DNA of 64,000 nucleotides from NCBI GenBank assembly GCA_023105745.1, contig JALGQZ010000009.1:36694409-36758408 (forward strand), read 5' to 3'. The notes beneath the pieces are model-generated. The model was not told the DNA's origin. It did no database searches and saw nothing but the letters and a program-made list of their open reading frames with translations. Made by a program: the position numbers and the translations under genes. Position 1 is the stretch's first letter, and each line of letters starts with the position of its first letter. Of the stretch, positions 47,325 through 57,430 are shown piece after piece. Source of the stretch: Austropuccinia psidii (taxonomy: Eukaryota > Basidiomycota > Pucciniomycetes > Pucciniales > Sphaerophragmiaceae).

Positions 47325-48803
47325 TCAAATTCTTGAGGTATTTGGACCAGGCTTGTCTGGATACAATGAATGGAAGTCCTTGACAAGATCTGGTGAGTTG
47401 GTAAGGTTTGAAGCTGGTTCCCAAGTGGTTCTTTCTGGGTCTTCACTGAATCGTTTCCACTCTACAAGATAACATAATTTACCTCTTTTGAGTTTTGAGT
47501 CCAGAACCTGAGCCACTTCCCATTCTTCTTGCTCCTCCACTAAAACTGGTGGTGGTGGCAATTGATGACAATTTGGGATAGTTGAATGATTGACTGGTTC
47601 TAATAAGGACACATGGAAGACAGGGTGAACTGACTTCCATTGCTGAGGCAACTTGAGGTGATATGCATGACTGCCAATCTTCTTCAGAACTTCAAAAGGT
47701 CCCAACCATCTTTCTGATAACTTCTTGGTGGGTCTTGTTGTCTTGATGTTCTTGGAAGCTAGCCATACTTTGTCCCCAGGTTGGAAATCAGGTGGAATTG
47801 CTCTATTTCTATCTGCATACTTCTTGAATCTCCTTATTGCTGACTCTAATTCTTCTTTGACAACTTGCTGTACTGATTGGAGTTTTGTTGATAACTTTCC
47901 AGAAGGTGAGTCTTGAGAAATATGGATTGAGTCAAAGCTGGGATTTCTTCCATAAATGGTCAAAAAAGGTGACTGCTTGGTTGATGAGTGTTCTGCATTA
48001 TTATAGGCAAATTCAGCCAGAGGGAGCCAGGTGTACCAGTCATCTTGATGATAGCTGACATACATCCAGAGGTACTGTTCTAGTATCTGATTTACCCTCT
48101 CTGTCTGTCCATCTGTTTCAGGGTGGAAGGCAGTTGAAAGATCTCTTGATATCTTGAGCTGCTGACACAATTGAGTCCAAAATGATGAAACAAATAAGGA
48201 TCCTCTATCACTGACAATACTGACTGGGAGTCCATGCTTGGAAAATACATGACTAATGAAGATTTGAGCTAAGTCCAGAGCAGTGATTGTTCCATAAGTT
48301 GGAATGAATATTGCCATTTTTGAAAATCTGTCCACAACTACTAAAATTGAATCAAAGTTGTTTGACAGTGGCAATTGAGTGATGAAGTCCATTGATAATG
48401 AATTCCAAGGACCAGACGGAATTGAAAGAGGCTTGAGTAATCCAAACTTCTTGTGATAAATGTTCTTGTTTCTTGAACATTGCTGACATGTGGGCACATA
48501 GTCCTTGATGAATTGATTCATGCCAGCCCAATAGAAATCCCTCTTGATGAGCTTGAGGGTCTTCTCCTGGCCAGGATGGCCAGCCAATGGTGAGTAATGA
48601 CGCTTTTGAAGAATATTGAGTTGAAGTTCTTCATAGTGTGGGATTACCACTCTATCTTTGAATAATAATAACTTGGCTTGAGGTTCAAGAGAATAATCTG
48701 GAACTGATTCACCTCTTGCTAGTTGCTTGAGTATTTCTTTATAGTCTTTTTCTTGCCACACTTCTTTTTGAATCTTGTCTACTAAATCTGAGAAAATCTC
48801 CAC
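47325..48803 (-). CDS. Ty3/gypsy integrase with C-terminal chromodomain (F pol, 3' part)
   Basis: 492 codons open. The integrase joins element cDNA to the chromosome. Order of parts: an N-terminal His/Cys zinc domain (HYSPLAGHPG, then CQQC); the catalytic core with Asp in SMDFITQLP, Asp in VSDRGSLF and Glu in DGQTERVNQ; the FAYNN and HSSTKQSPF segments; the GPFEVLKKIG and HPVFHVSLLEP module; and a chromodomain (WEVAQVLDSK, YLVEWKRF, TTWEPASNL). Chromodomain-bearing integrases read histone marks and bias insertion, which may explain the self-nesting seen here. The frame continues from the upstream segment, separated only by a stop at 48822, so it is the 3' part of one polyprotein. The Met at 48803 is simply the first after that stop. 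Confidence 0.93.
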   Translation of the reverse strand: MEIFSDLVDKIQKEVWQEKDYKEILKQLARGESVPDYSLEPQAKLLLFKDRVVIPHYEELQLNILQKRHYSPLAGHPGQEKTLKLIKRDFYWAGMNQFIKDYVPTCQQCSRNKNIYHKKFGLLKPLSIPSGPWNSLSMDFITQLPLSNNFDSILVVVDRFSKMAIFIPTYGTITALDLAQIFISHVFSKHGLPVSIVSDRGSLFVSSFWTQLCQQLKISRDLSTAFHPETDGQTERVNQILEQYLWMYVSYHQDDWYTWLPLAEFAYNNAEHSSTKQSPFLTIYGRNPSFDSIHISQDSPSGKLSTKLQSVQQVVKEELESAIRRFKKYADRNRAIPPDFQPGDKVWLASKNIKTTRPTKKLSERWLGPFEVLKKIGSHAYHLKLPQQWKSVHPVFHVSLLEPVNHSTIPNCHQLPPPPVLVEEQEEWEVAQVLDSKLKRGKLCYLVEWKRFSEDPERTTWEPASNLTNSPDLVKDFHSLYPDKPGPNTSRI

Positions 48804-48821
48804 TTTGATTGAGAAGAATCT

Positions 48822-50720
48822 TTACTCTTGAATTCCATCATGCTTAAGTACTTGATGAAAATTTTGAGGATTCTTGCTGATGAAGTCCACCCCCCTCTCT
48901 GGGTACACGTCTTCCCGACGTGACAAGGCATCTGGTAAAGTGGCCAGCCTGCCTGGGCAGTAAGTGATAGTGAAGTGAAATTCTGAGAGAAATTCAGCCC
49001 AACGGGCCTGACGATGAGTAAGAACTTTGGAAGACATGAAATACTGCAAGGAAGAGTGGTCTGTCAAGACCTCAAAAGAATTGGAAAGAGAAAGAAGAAA
49101 TGCTCTCCAGTGCTTGAGAGCCCAAACTATGCCAAGGAGCTCCTTGTCATGAATTTCATAGTTGAGTTCAGCTGGTAAGAGCTTGCGACTATCAAATGCA
49201 ATGGGATGCTTTCCTGAGTCATTTACCTGACTCAGTACAATGCCTAAAGCATAATCAGAAGCATCAGTCTCTACAATAGTAGGTAGAGATGGATTGAAAT
49301 GGGATAAGATAGGAGCAGAGGTGAAAGATTCTTTGAGTGCTTGAAACTGACTAAGAGCTTCCTCATTGAAGATAAAGGGAGAATCTTTTTTGAGAAGGGA
49401 AGTGAGAGAAGTGATTTTTTTGGAATAATTTTTAATGAAACAACGATAAAAATTGGCAAAGCCAAGAAAAGATTGAAGGGCCTTGATGTTTTTGGGCTGA
49501 GGCCAATTGAGGATTTGCTGAACCTTTGAAGAATCCATCTTGAGGCCATCACTTGAAACAAAATAGCCCAAGTATTCCACACTTGAGGCATGGAATACAC
49601 ACTTTGAGGCTTTAGAAAACTAATTATTGTCCCTCAGTCTTTGGAGAACAGAGGCCACATGTTTAACATGTTCATCCAAAGAGCTAGAGAAGACCATAAT
49701 ATCATCTAAGTACACTACAACAAAAATATCCAAATAATCTGCAAAGATATCATTCACAAGATTTTGGAATGAAGCTGGAGCATTGGTTAAGCCAAATGGC
49801 ATAACCAAATACTCATAACTACCATATTTGGTTCTAAAGGCAGTTAAGTGCTTATCCCCCTCTTTAATTCTCAGAAGATTATAAGCACCACGCAGATCTA
49901 TCTTGGAGAAGATAGTAGCACCATTAAAGATGGTAAGAAGCTGATTCATTGGAGGAACAGGATACCTGTTCTTCCTAGTGACAGCATTAAGTTTGCGGTA
50001 GTCAACACACAAACAAAGACCACCATCCTTTTTCTTAACAAAAAGGACAGGTGCTACTGTTGAGGAGGAGCTTGGTCTAATGAAACCTTTCTCTACATTC
50101 TCTGAAATGTAGGCCCACAGTGTTTCTGACTCATTTTTAGATAAGGAGTAGATAACACCAACTGGAGTTAGAAGACCCTCCAGTTCGATATCATGATCAC
50201 AGGCACAGTGTGGAGGAATTTTCTCTGCTTTCACTTTGGAGAATACATCCAAATATTTGTGATAAACAGGAGGGACTACCTTCAGCACAATTTCAATCTC
50301 TTCTGGCTCTTCCTCCTCATCCCACTGCTCCTCCAGGGAGGCATGAAAAGATAAAGGAGGAAGGTCCATATCCCCTTTAAAGAGATGAAGTGAAGATATA
50401 GCAACATCTTCTCCAACATATTTTATCTCTTTGAAGACTTCATCTCTTAATGGGAGTAATGACTGAGAGGGAAAAATGGAGGGGTTATGTACAGAAGGAG
50501 GAAGGGAAGGTGTCTTAAGTTCACCAACCAGAGCAACACTGTTGACAGCAGTGGACAAGTCATTACTAGTAGAAGAAATAATACCACTAGAATCCTTATG
50601 ATTAGAATCATAGGTGATCAATCCATTTTTCCAATCAATAATGGGATTGAAATGGTAAAGAAAATCATCGCCCAATATTAGGTCTTCTCCCTTGGGAAAT
50701 CTATGATAAAGAAATCCCAT
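48822..50720 (-). pseudogene. Ty3/gypsy reverse transcriptase and RNase H (F pol, 5' part), one internal stop
   Basis: One frame runs from 50720 to 48822, with a single in-frame TAA at 49620-49622. Reverse transcriptase copies the element RNA. Visible motifs are [10 protein letters not shown] and [34 protein letters not shown], and the catalytic box [11 protein letters not shown] (YLDD intact). After the stop come the connection (VEYLGYFVSSDG, FLGFANFYRCFI) and RNase H. RNase H carries VETDASDYALG, IHDKELLGIVWAL and VLTDHSSLQYF, with acidic residues in place. The upstream part overlaps the protease frame at 50678-50986 by a frame change. The intact catalytic boxes suggest recent activity; the stops would truncate the polyprotein. 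Confidence 0.9.
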
Positions 50721-50986
50721 TCAAAGCTTGGGAAGGAAGGTAAATCAACAACCCACTTGGTATAATGGGTGATGAACAAGGAAGTGGATTCACTGGAATC
50801 CAGAATGAAAAGAGGAATCTTTTCAGGGAGCTCTGACATGGTCAATGAGTACTTGAGAACAAAATTCTTTGCAATAAAGGAGTTTGTAGCATCAGAATCA
50901 ATGAGAATACTATAAAAAATATCAGATATTGAAGAGAAAATAAGAAATTTTAAAGATTTCTTGACACTAGTATTCAGAGTGCACAA
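50678..50986 (-). pseudogene. Retropepsin-type aspartic protease remnant (F)
   Basis: This short minus-strand frame lies between gag and reverse transcriptase, where the protease that cuts the polyprotein is expected. It has the shape of a retrotransposon pepsin: ILIDSDATNSFIAKNFV, then a strand pair ending VVDLPSF. The usual DSGAT active-site loop reads DSDAT here, a change of the conserved Gly that would probably impair it. The frame differs from both gag and reverse transcriptase, so frameshifts separate them. Confidence 0.7.
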
Positions 50987-51039
50987 TTGTGCTCTTGAAG
51001 GAAATAAGTGAGAACCATTGAATACATCATGATTCCCAC

Positions 51040-52461
51040 TCAGGCTTTTCCCTGCTTGCTAGGGAAGCCTTTTGATGACCCTTGCCTATTCTCAGGCCTC
51101 TTGAAGCATTTTTCAAATGGGTTTTTACCACCACAATAATTGCACAAGCCTTCTTTAATCCTCCTCTCCTTTTCAGAACCAATTAATTTTTTGTCCTTAT
51201 TGAGGAGAGCAGCATGAGGCTTGTCCTTGGACACTTGAAAATTCTTCCCCTTCTTATTCTTCTTGTGATAAGGCTTCTTTGATGATGAACTTTGAGGGGG
51301 CTTGGAGGAGTTGGATCCACTGATTGGAGGCTTCTTCTCTTGATGGCTACCCTTTTCCTTCTGCCTCTCATGGTACCTGGTATCCAATTCCAAGGTGATA
51401 CCCATGAGTTCTTGAAGACTATCAAAAGTTCCAGGGTGAGAAGCCAATTGGTCCAACAAACTTGATGCCAAGCCTCTCCTATACACATGAATATAGGACC
51501 TTTCCCCCCAGTCTCCAATTCTTGACATTAAACTTCTAAAATCAGCTATGTACAAGGAAACTTGACCACTTTCCCTCATCCTCAAATTGTCCAACTCTTG
51601 TTCAGCTTTTCTGAATTCATTGGGGTCACCAAACAGAGTGAATAATTGAGATTCAAATAATGGCCAATTATTGAGGAGGTAGGAAGGGTCTTCATTGGAA
51701 ATATTTGAGAGATAGGGTTCAATCCACTTTCCAGCTCTACCAGTGAGAAAAGAAGTTGAGTAAAGAACTTTCTTCCTGTCAGAGAAGAAATTTGCTGGAT
51801 CATTATGGAAGATTAATTGACAGGATTGGATGAATCCTCTCAATTTATGAGCTTGAGTACCATCAAAAGAATCAGGTTCCTTCATGGATGGAGTCTTGAA
51901 AGCAGGGGCTTTAGAATTGTCCCTGGGAGCAACTGCTTGAGTGAGTTGCCCCATGAATCGAGTCATCTTCTCCATCATCTTGAGGAGACTTGGATCAGTT
52001 TGAGAGACAAGAGGTTGACTAGAAAGGGCTAGATTAGCACCCTGAGGCACCTCTGGAGCATTTGCCAAGGCATCTGCCACTTCAGTTTCCCCAGAATCTT
52101 CCTCTTCCACAGACTCTTCCCCCACTTCATCTTCAACTTCCCCTTGTCTTGCTCTTGCACCTTTAGACATGCCAGGGTAGCCACCCAAAAGTCCAGAGAA
52201 AGATCTTGATCTTCTAGATTTCATTCCACCTCTTCTTGAGGGTGCTGCTCCTTCCATTGGTGGTCCTCTGTCCAAGTTTGCACTCAGTTGATGAACTGAT
52301 GGTGTGTGGTCAAGAGGAGCCCTTGCTGTAGGAGTGAGAACAGCTTGAATTCTTTGGGATCTAGTATTTTTGGCTGGGGGGCTATGCTGAACTGGCATTT
52401 TGAATAAAAATGAAATAAACTTGATGGTATGAGAACAGAAATCAAAACTTGGCCAAATCAA
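51040..52461 (-). CDS. gag capsid protein of F
   Basis: 473 codons, intact. Gag assembles the particle in which reverse transcription occurs. It starts MPVQHSPPAKNTRSQ, followed by a proline- and arginine-rich N-terminus and an acidic stretch (EDEVGEESVEEEDSG). The retrotransposon gag core follows: RGFIQSCQLIFHND, the FLTGRAGKWIEPYLSN block, FTLFGDPNEFRKAEQELDNL and YIADFRSLMSRIGDW. The C-terminus is very basic and Ser/Lys-rich, and ends with a knuckle-like CNYCGGKNPFEKC in which the usual His is Asn. The stop at 51040 precedes the protease frame by about 50 bases. A leader of 700 bp separates it from the 5' LTR. Confidence 0.92.
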   Translation of the reverse strand: MIWPSFDFCSHTIKFISFLFKMPVQHSPPAKNTRSQRIQAVLTPTARAPLDHTPSVHQLSANLDRGPPMEGAAPSRRGGMKSRRSRSFSGLLGGYPGMSKGARARQGEVEDEVGEESVEEEDSGETEVADALANAPEVPQGANLALSSQPLVSQTDPSLLKMMEKMTRFMGQLTQAVAPRDNSKAPAFKTPSMKEPDSFDGTQAHKLRGFIQSCQLIFHNDPANFFSDRKKVLYSTSFLTGRAGKWIEPYLSNISNEDPSYLLNNWPLFESQLFTLFGDPNEFRKAEQELDNLRMRESGQVSLYIADFRSLMSRIGDWGERSYIHVYRRGLASSLLDQLASHPGTFDSLQELMGITLELDTRYHERQKEKGSHQEKKPPISGSNSSKPPQSSSSKKPYHKKNKKGKNFQVSKDKPHAALLNKDKKLIGSEKERRIKEGLCNYCGGKNPFEKCFKRPENRQGSSKGFPSKQGKA

Positions 52462-53159
52462 TCACAATAAAATCTTGATGAATCTTGAGGAATCAATTCA
52501 AATCTTGAGGTGAAATCAAATTCAGTCAACAGTCAAATCAATTCAACAATCAACAATCAATTCAAATCAAATATCAATAATCTATCAATCAATAAATCAG
52601 TGTCTTCAATATGAAATCAAGGTCTTGAGGAATCAATCAATCAATTTAAAATCTTCAGAAATCAATTTAATATCTTGATGAGTCAAAATCAGTCAATAAT
52701 CAAAAATCCATTCTTGAGGATCAATAAAATATCTTGAGGATTCAAAGTCAATCAATAATCAAAATCAGCTCTTGAGGATCAATCAATATCTTGAGAAGTC
52801 AAAATCAATCAATCCAATCCAAATAAGAATCCTGAGCCGCTGAATCAATAAACCAATTAATCCCAATGAAATAATCCAATCAATTAAACCAATAATCAAT
52901 CCAGAATAAGACCTGAATAAGAACACAGAAACAATTTGATTTGATAAAATGAAATGAAGTGAATGAAATGGTCAGCAATGATTAAGAAAGAAGAAGAATC
53001 AATTTCATATGAATGAAATGAATGAGATGAAATTGATGAGAGAGAAAAATCATAATCATTAAAGATCATTAAGTCATAAAAGAGATCATAATTGATAAAT
53101 GAGAGAAATGAATATAAATGAATGAAAAGAAAGAATCAAATATGAGTTAATTAATTTAA
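52462..53159 (-). mobile_element. 5' leader of F, built of short degenerate repeats
   Basis: This A-rich leader is made of irregularly repeated words: TCTTGAGGA, AATCAATCAA, TCAAAATC and TCAATAATC (plus strand). It resembles the leader of E-B. Beside the 5' LTR the minus strand reads TTAAATTAATTAACTC. No TGG-starting primer-binding site is evident, so the priming mechanism is unclear. Confidence 0.7.
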
Positions 53160-53922
53160 TGTCACAGGGGCTCTTCAAAGTGAAGAGGGCCTGGCACTCA
53201 GTAAACTGGGACTCACTTATGGAGGGCTCAAGGATATGGAAAGATTAATGACACCTAAGAGTGTAAGGAATGAATTACTATAAATAAAGATATGAGAAAA
53301 GCAGCAACAAAGAAATAAGAATAAGAAATAGAAGATCCAACCACAAACAAGTCCAAGTCCACTATTTCAACCTGTCAGAATGGAAAGAGAAGGGTTAATA
53401 AGGATATGGCCACCCAACTCATACTGTACAGGCAAAGAGAGAAATGCAAAGACTAACTTAAAATTAAATAATTATAATACCCAAAAATAAGGATAAGAAT
53501 AATTATAAAATAATAAATAAACTAAATTAATTAACTGGGGAAAAGTCCCCAGGGGGGGAGAAAGAGGGGCTGGTATATGTGAGAATCACCAGCCCTGATC
53601 CAGAGGAAGAATTTCCATGAGAATAATTGATGATTGAATTGAGTCTGGCCAATACAGGTCCTGTAAAGCTGTACAGAGCCTGTACAAGAGGTGTGGTGTA
53701 TTTGAGTGATCATACAGTTTCATACTGGTGTATTGAAACTGTATTGGGTGAATCCAACCTGTACAGGTATTGACAGGATGTATTGATGTACCAAACTGTA
53801 TGCATGTTTCAGAATGAAGATTGCTGAAACTGAATGCTGATGCAGATACTGGATTTGCTGATTTGAGGCGTTTGAGTGGGTGTATGAATGAATACCCTTA
53901 CCCCTGATGGATGGTTGTTACA
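53160..53922 (-). repeat. 5' LTR of F
   Basis: 763 bp with the same ends as the 3' LTR. Differences include one extra G in the run near 53551 and scattered single-base changes. AATGA directly outside (53923-53927) matches the other side of the element. Confidence 0.95.
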
Positions 53923-53927
53923 AATGA

Positions 53928-55543
53928 AAATTTATCCAAAAATACTCTACAAGAGATATTTAAGATTATAAAATAAGTTTCTTCAAGAGAAATTTCAATT
54001 AGAGTTACTTGAACAAAGGAGTGCAAGCAATCAATATAATAAAAATCTTTAAAAAGATTATTAAAGAGAAAAAATGCTCAAAAGTGACCAGAGTGAATTT
54101 GGAAACAAAGTGACAAAGTTAACAGTGATGAAAGATGCTTCAATTCACTTATGTGGTGGTTCAAGGGTAAGAATGATTATAAGAGTTAAAAAAAATCATT
54201 ATAATGATTTTTTCACATGGTTATATTTTTTGAAAGAATTTAAGAAAGGTGTTTGTAATGTTTTATTAATTGGTTTTAACAATGTTTAGGCTAATTATAA
54301 AACAAAAAGATTCTAACATGAAGAGAAAAGTGGGGCAAAGAAAACATTCTTTTATAGCCACCAACTTTCTTTCTCCAAAAGTAAAATTTACTTTTGTCAG
54401 TTGTGAGAAACACTTTGACAACAGAAAAGCTAATTTTGGCATCATTGAGCCCTGTTTTGGACCAAAAAAGGGCTGCTTTAAGCCATTTTAGACCTTTAAA
54501 TCAGTCATTACTATAGTAATACCTGGTTTCAAGCCTTCAAACACATTGGAATGTGTGTAAGAGAAGTCAAAATCAATTAAAGCTGTTTTTACTTTGAGGT
54601 TTTCAACTTAAGGTTAGTTTTACCCTCTTGGCAACAGTTAAAACTGCCCTGGTTGATATCAAAGCATCATCATCAATTGAGTCACAGACCCTATGACTTG
54701 ATTCCAGGCCAAACATGATGAAGTTTTGTGTGAATTTTGACATCCCATGCCTGTCAAAAAGGAATTTGGGGGAGTCTGGAACCCTTGGAGCCAAGATTCC
54801 TTTCCCCCCCAAAAAAAATGAATCTTTCCAATTTATTTTTTCTTTAATTTGTCATTATGTATTTTACTAGAAATTTACTTATGTAATTCAATTGAAATTC
54901 TATAGTAAAAAACTGTAATTATTGCTTCCAATAATGTAAATCTAAGTTTACTTATGTAATACATGTGCACATTTGGACATTTCAAGTGAAAATACTTCAA
55001 CTCTTCATGACTTATAAACTACAAACCACACCTCAATTTTGACACAAAAATTGATGGTTAATACCACATGTGTGGTAAATGAAAACTAAAGCTTTTCTTA
55101 TTTTCCAATTTTCATAGAAAAGATACTAAAAACTTAATTTAAGCTTATTTAGAGTCAAGTTACAGAAATTTCACTCATAGGTGACCCCACCTTATTTTTT
55201 GTGAGGATTCCAATGGTAAAGTAATTTCCATAGGTTTATATGTTGGAAAAAAAGTTATAATAATTCTTATCAACTTTTTTGACAAAAATATTTTAATTTC
55301 AATATTTTTGGTGAAAATCTATTTTTGCTGTATTTTTTCAAGTAAAAATGTATTTTCACAATTTTAACTTTTAATGTTATTTTTATTTCAAGTTTTCATT
55401 CTGATTTTCCATTTTGCATCTGATTTTTATATCAATAATTTGATTGCATTTTCATATTTTCAAAATAAATTGATTATTTTAAACCATAACTTAATTTTAT
55501 TATTTGTGGTGTTTTGGGTATATGAAAATATTTATAAGGCTCA
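53928..55543 (-). mobile_element. H-type LTR (3' LTR of an older gypsy element), left limit unclear
   Basis: The right end at 55543 reads TGAGCCTTATAAATATT on the minus strand. It is directly preceded on that strand by a purine tract (CTTTTAGGGGGAGAGAAGG, 55544-55562), which follows a decayed chromodomain region. It is thus the 3' LTR of the element at 55544-57430. Its end resembles the TGTGAGCC end of the A and G families. It also contains an AT-rich body with short frames (for example 54204-54491) that I do not regard as genes. Where it meets the G2 sequence to the left is not resolvable. Confidence 0.55.
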
Positions 55544-57430
55544 CCTTCTCTCCCCCTAAAAGAAGAATATTTCTTTGAAATATTGTAATTTCTATTGTTT
55601 CTGCACCTTCTGAGAAGCTTGGTAGCTCTAGGTATGTCTTTCTCTCCTAACCATTCATCTTCACATGTTGGGTCACTGTACCTGAAAAGGTATTACCTTA
55701 CTTTTTTAGTTCTAAATTTCCGCCCTTTGAGAACTTCGTTAATATCTTTAGTACCAGATGGCTCAACAGGAGGCATATGCTGGGGAAATTTATTTCTTAA
55801 GGGTAATTTTTGTGAATTGCTAGATTTGTAAGGTTTCATAAAGCTTATTGGAAATTTAGGGTGCTTATTATTAAGATCCTCAGATAATTCTACTTCAAAA
55901 TCATTTTCTCCTTGATGGGCTTTTACAAAAAAACGTCCTTCAAAGTTGTCTGTACGCATTTTTCATCCTTTGATGTTATTGCAGTTAGTGGTGGATACAA
56001 TTACCAAGTCTCCTACCTTGAAGTCTGGAGTATCATGTGACTTATCCCATTTGTCTTCAGTGTTTGCAAATGAGTCTTCCATGCATATTACTGCATTCTT
56101 CCTAGCTTTCCTAGAATTCCTTTGAAGGCAGAAGCTAAGGGATGTATTTCAACCAAATTGTTCCTCAAAGAATCTTAGGGTAGTCTACTGGCATGAACAG
56201 ATGTTTTATATTCTAATTCCAGTGCAAGTAGAAGGGTACACCAATCAGGGATTGATAAATGATGATATTTCAATTTGGACTCCAATCCATGTGCACAAAA
56301 CCTTCTGACCATGTTTTTCAATTATTGGATTTTTTGTTCAGATAGGCCATCAGTTTGTGGGCAGTAATCTGTAGAGAAGGATAATTTGGTCCCAAATACT
56401 TGGTGAAGGATTTCCCATAGTTCTGAGGTAAATTTGGGATCTCTCTCACTAATAATATTGTTGAATATGCCAGTCATGATATTAATCTATTGCGTATTAG
56501 AAGAGCTGTATCAATGGCTGTATCACCTTTCTGAAATGGTAAAAATATTGGAGTTTTACTAAACCTGTCAACAATCACTATGAATGAATTATAGCTTCTG
56601 TCACCTCCTGGTGGGAGGCCAGTTAACCAATCCATATGGACAATTTCCCAATGTCTACTGGGTTCTTGGATTTGGATCATATGTCCAATTCTTTTGCCAG
56701 TGGATCTATTTGCTTTTTGACATCTTTCACAATTTTTGAATTATTTTGCAACATCCTTTTGCCACATTGGCCACTATATGAAGGTCTTAATTTTCTCTCT
56801 TTCTGTGTCCTCAGATTGGTGTTCTGAAAAGGGGATTTCATAGCATTCTTTTAACATAAGATTGATTAAGGACCTTTCCACAAATTTCATGACACATGTG
56901 TGTTTAGTCCCATGGTCAACAATGCCATCAAAAAAATGAAATATTCCTTCATCATATGACTTTTTCCATATTTAATCCAAGGAATGTATTAAGGAGTTTT
57001 CTTTATAATCTCTAAAACTTAATTGGAATAGGATGATACCAACCTTATCTTGAGTCTAGCTGTTCCTTACCTCCCCAAAGAAGGTGGTGGTTATGCCTAC
57101 AACACAGATTCTTTCTATTGGGATTTTTGGAGAAGCTTCTTCTGGTACATAAGAATGGTTTTCATTATCATTTGGTAATGGCCATCTGCCTTTTTATTAA
57201 TTTTCCATCTTTTTACACAATGGTCATATGACCTCTATATTTTTATATGGCTATTTGACATCTGAGAATATGTCTGTTGGGTGTTTTCATATTGAGAAGT
57301 AATTTCACAGTGTTACGATCTGTTATAACCACAAAAATACATCCTTCAAGAAAAGAGTTAAGTTTTTCCAAGGATCAAACAAGACTTAAACATTAAATTT
57401 GACTTTCTCCATATCTTGATCCAGGAGGTT
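55544..57430 (-). pseudogene. Gypsy pol remnant: RNase H, integrase, chromodomain
   Basis: The minus strand carries a diverged relative of the L-family pol. An RNase H part lies near 57200-57360 (EGCIFVVITDRN, LLLNMKTPNRHIL). The integrase core is near 56474-56680 (VHMDWLTGLPPGGDRSY, VIVDRFSKTP), and degraded stretches around 56340-56460 hold the second half. The C-terminal module lies at 55693-55959 (DFEVELSEDL, FPISFMKPYK), followed by a chromodomain tail (YSDPTCEDEWLGEKDIP). Many stops and frameshifts make it older than L-C. Its 5' part is cut off at 57430 by the insertion of L-C, with AGGTT as the adjacent 5-mer. Confidence 0.8.

Larger units (their letters stand above)
44744..53922 (-). 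mobile_element. Complete Ty3/gypsy chromovirus-type retrotransposon F with AATGA target duplication
   Basis: Two nearly identical LTRs (44744-45505 and 53160-53922) bound an internal region that reads, on the minus strand, leader, gag, protease, reverse transcriptase, RNase H, integrase with chromodomain, 3' non-coding region and polypurine tract. AATGA lies directly outside both ends (44739-44743 and 53923-53927). By eye the two LTRs differ at about a dozen positions in 762 bp, so the insertion is young relative to the others. Coding damage is modest: two in-frame stops in pol and at least two frame changes between gag and pol. This is the only whole element in the window. Confidence 0.95.

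Noticed and set aside
53928..54500. Short plus-strand frames (71-73 codons) inside H
   Set aside because: They are isolated, overlap each other in different frames, and lie in AT-rich LTR-like sequence without homologous support.
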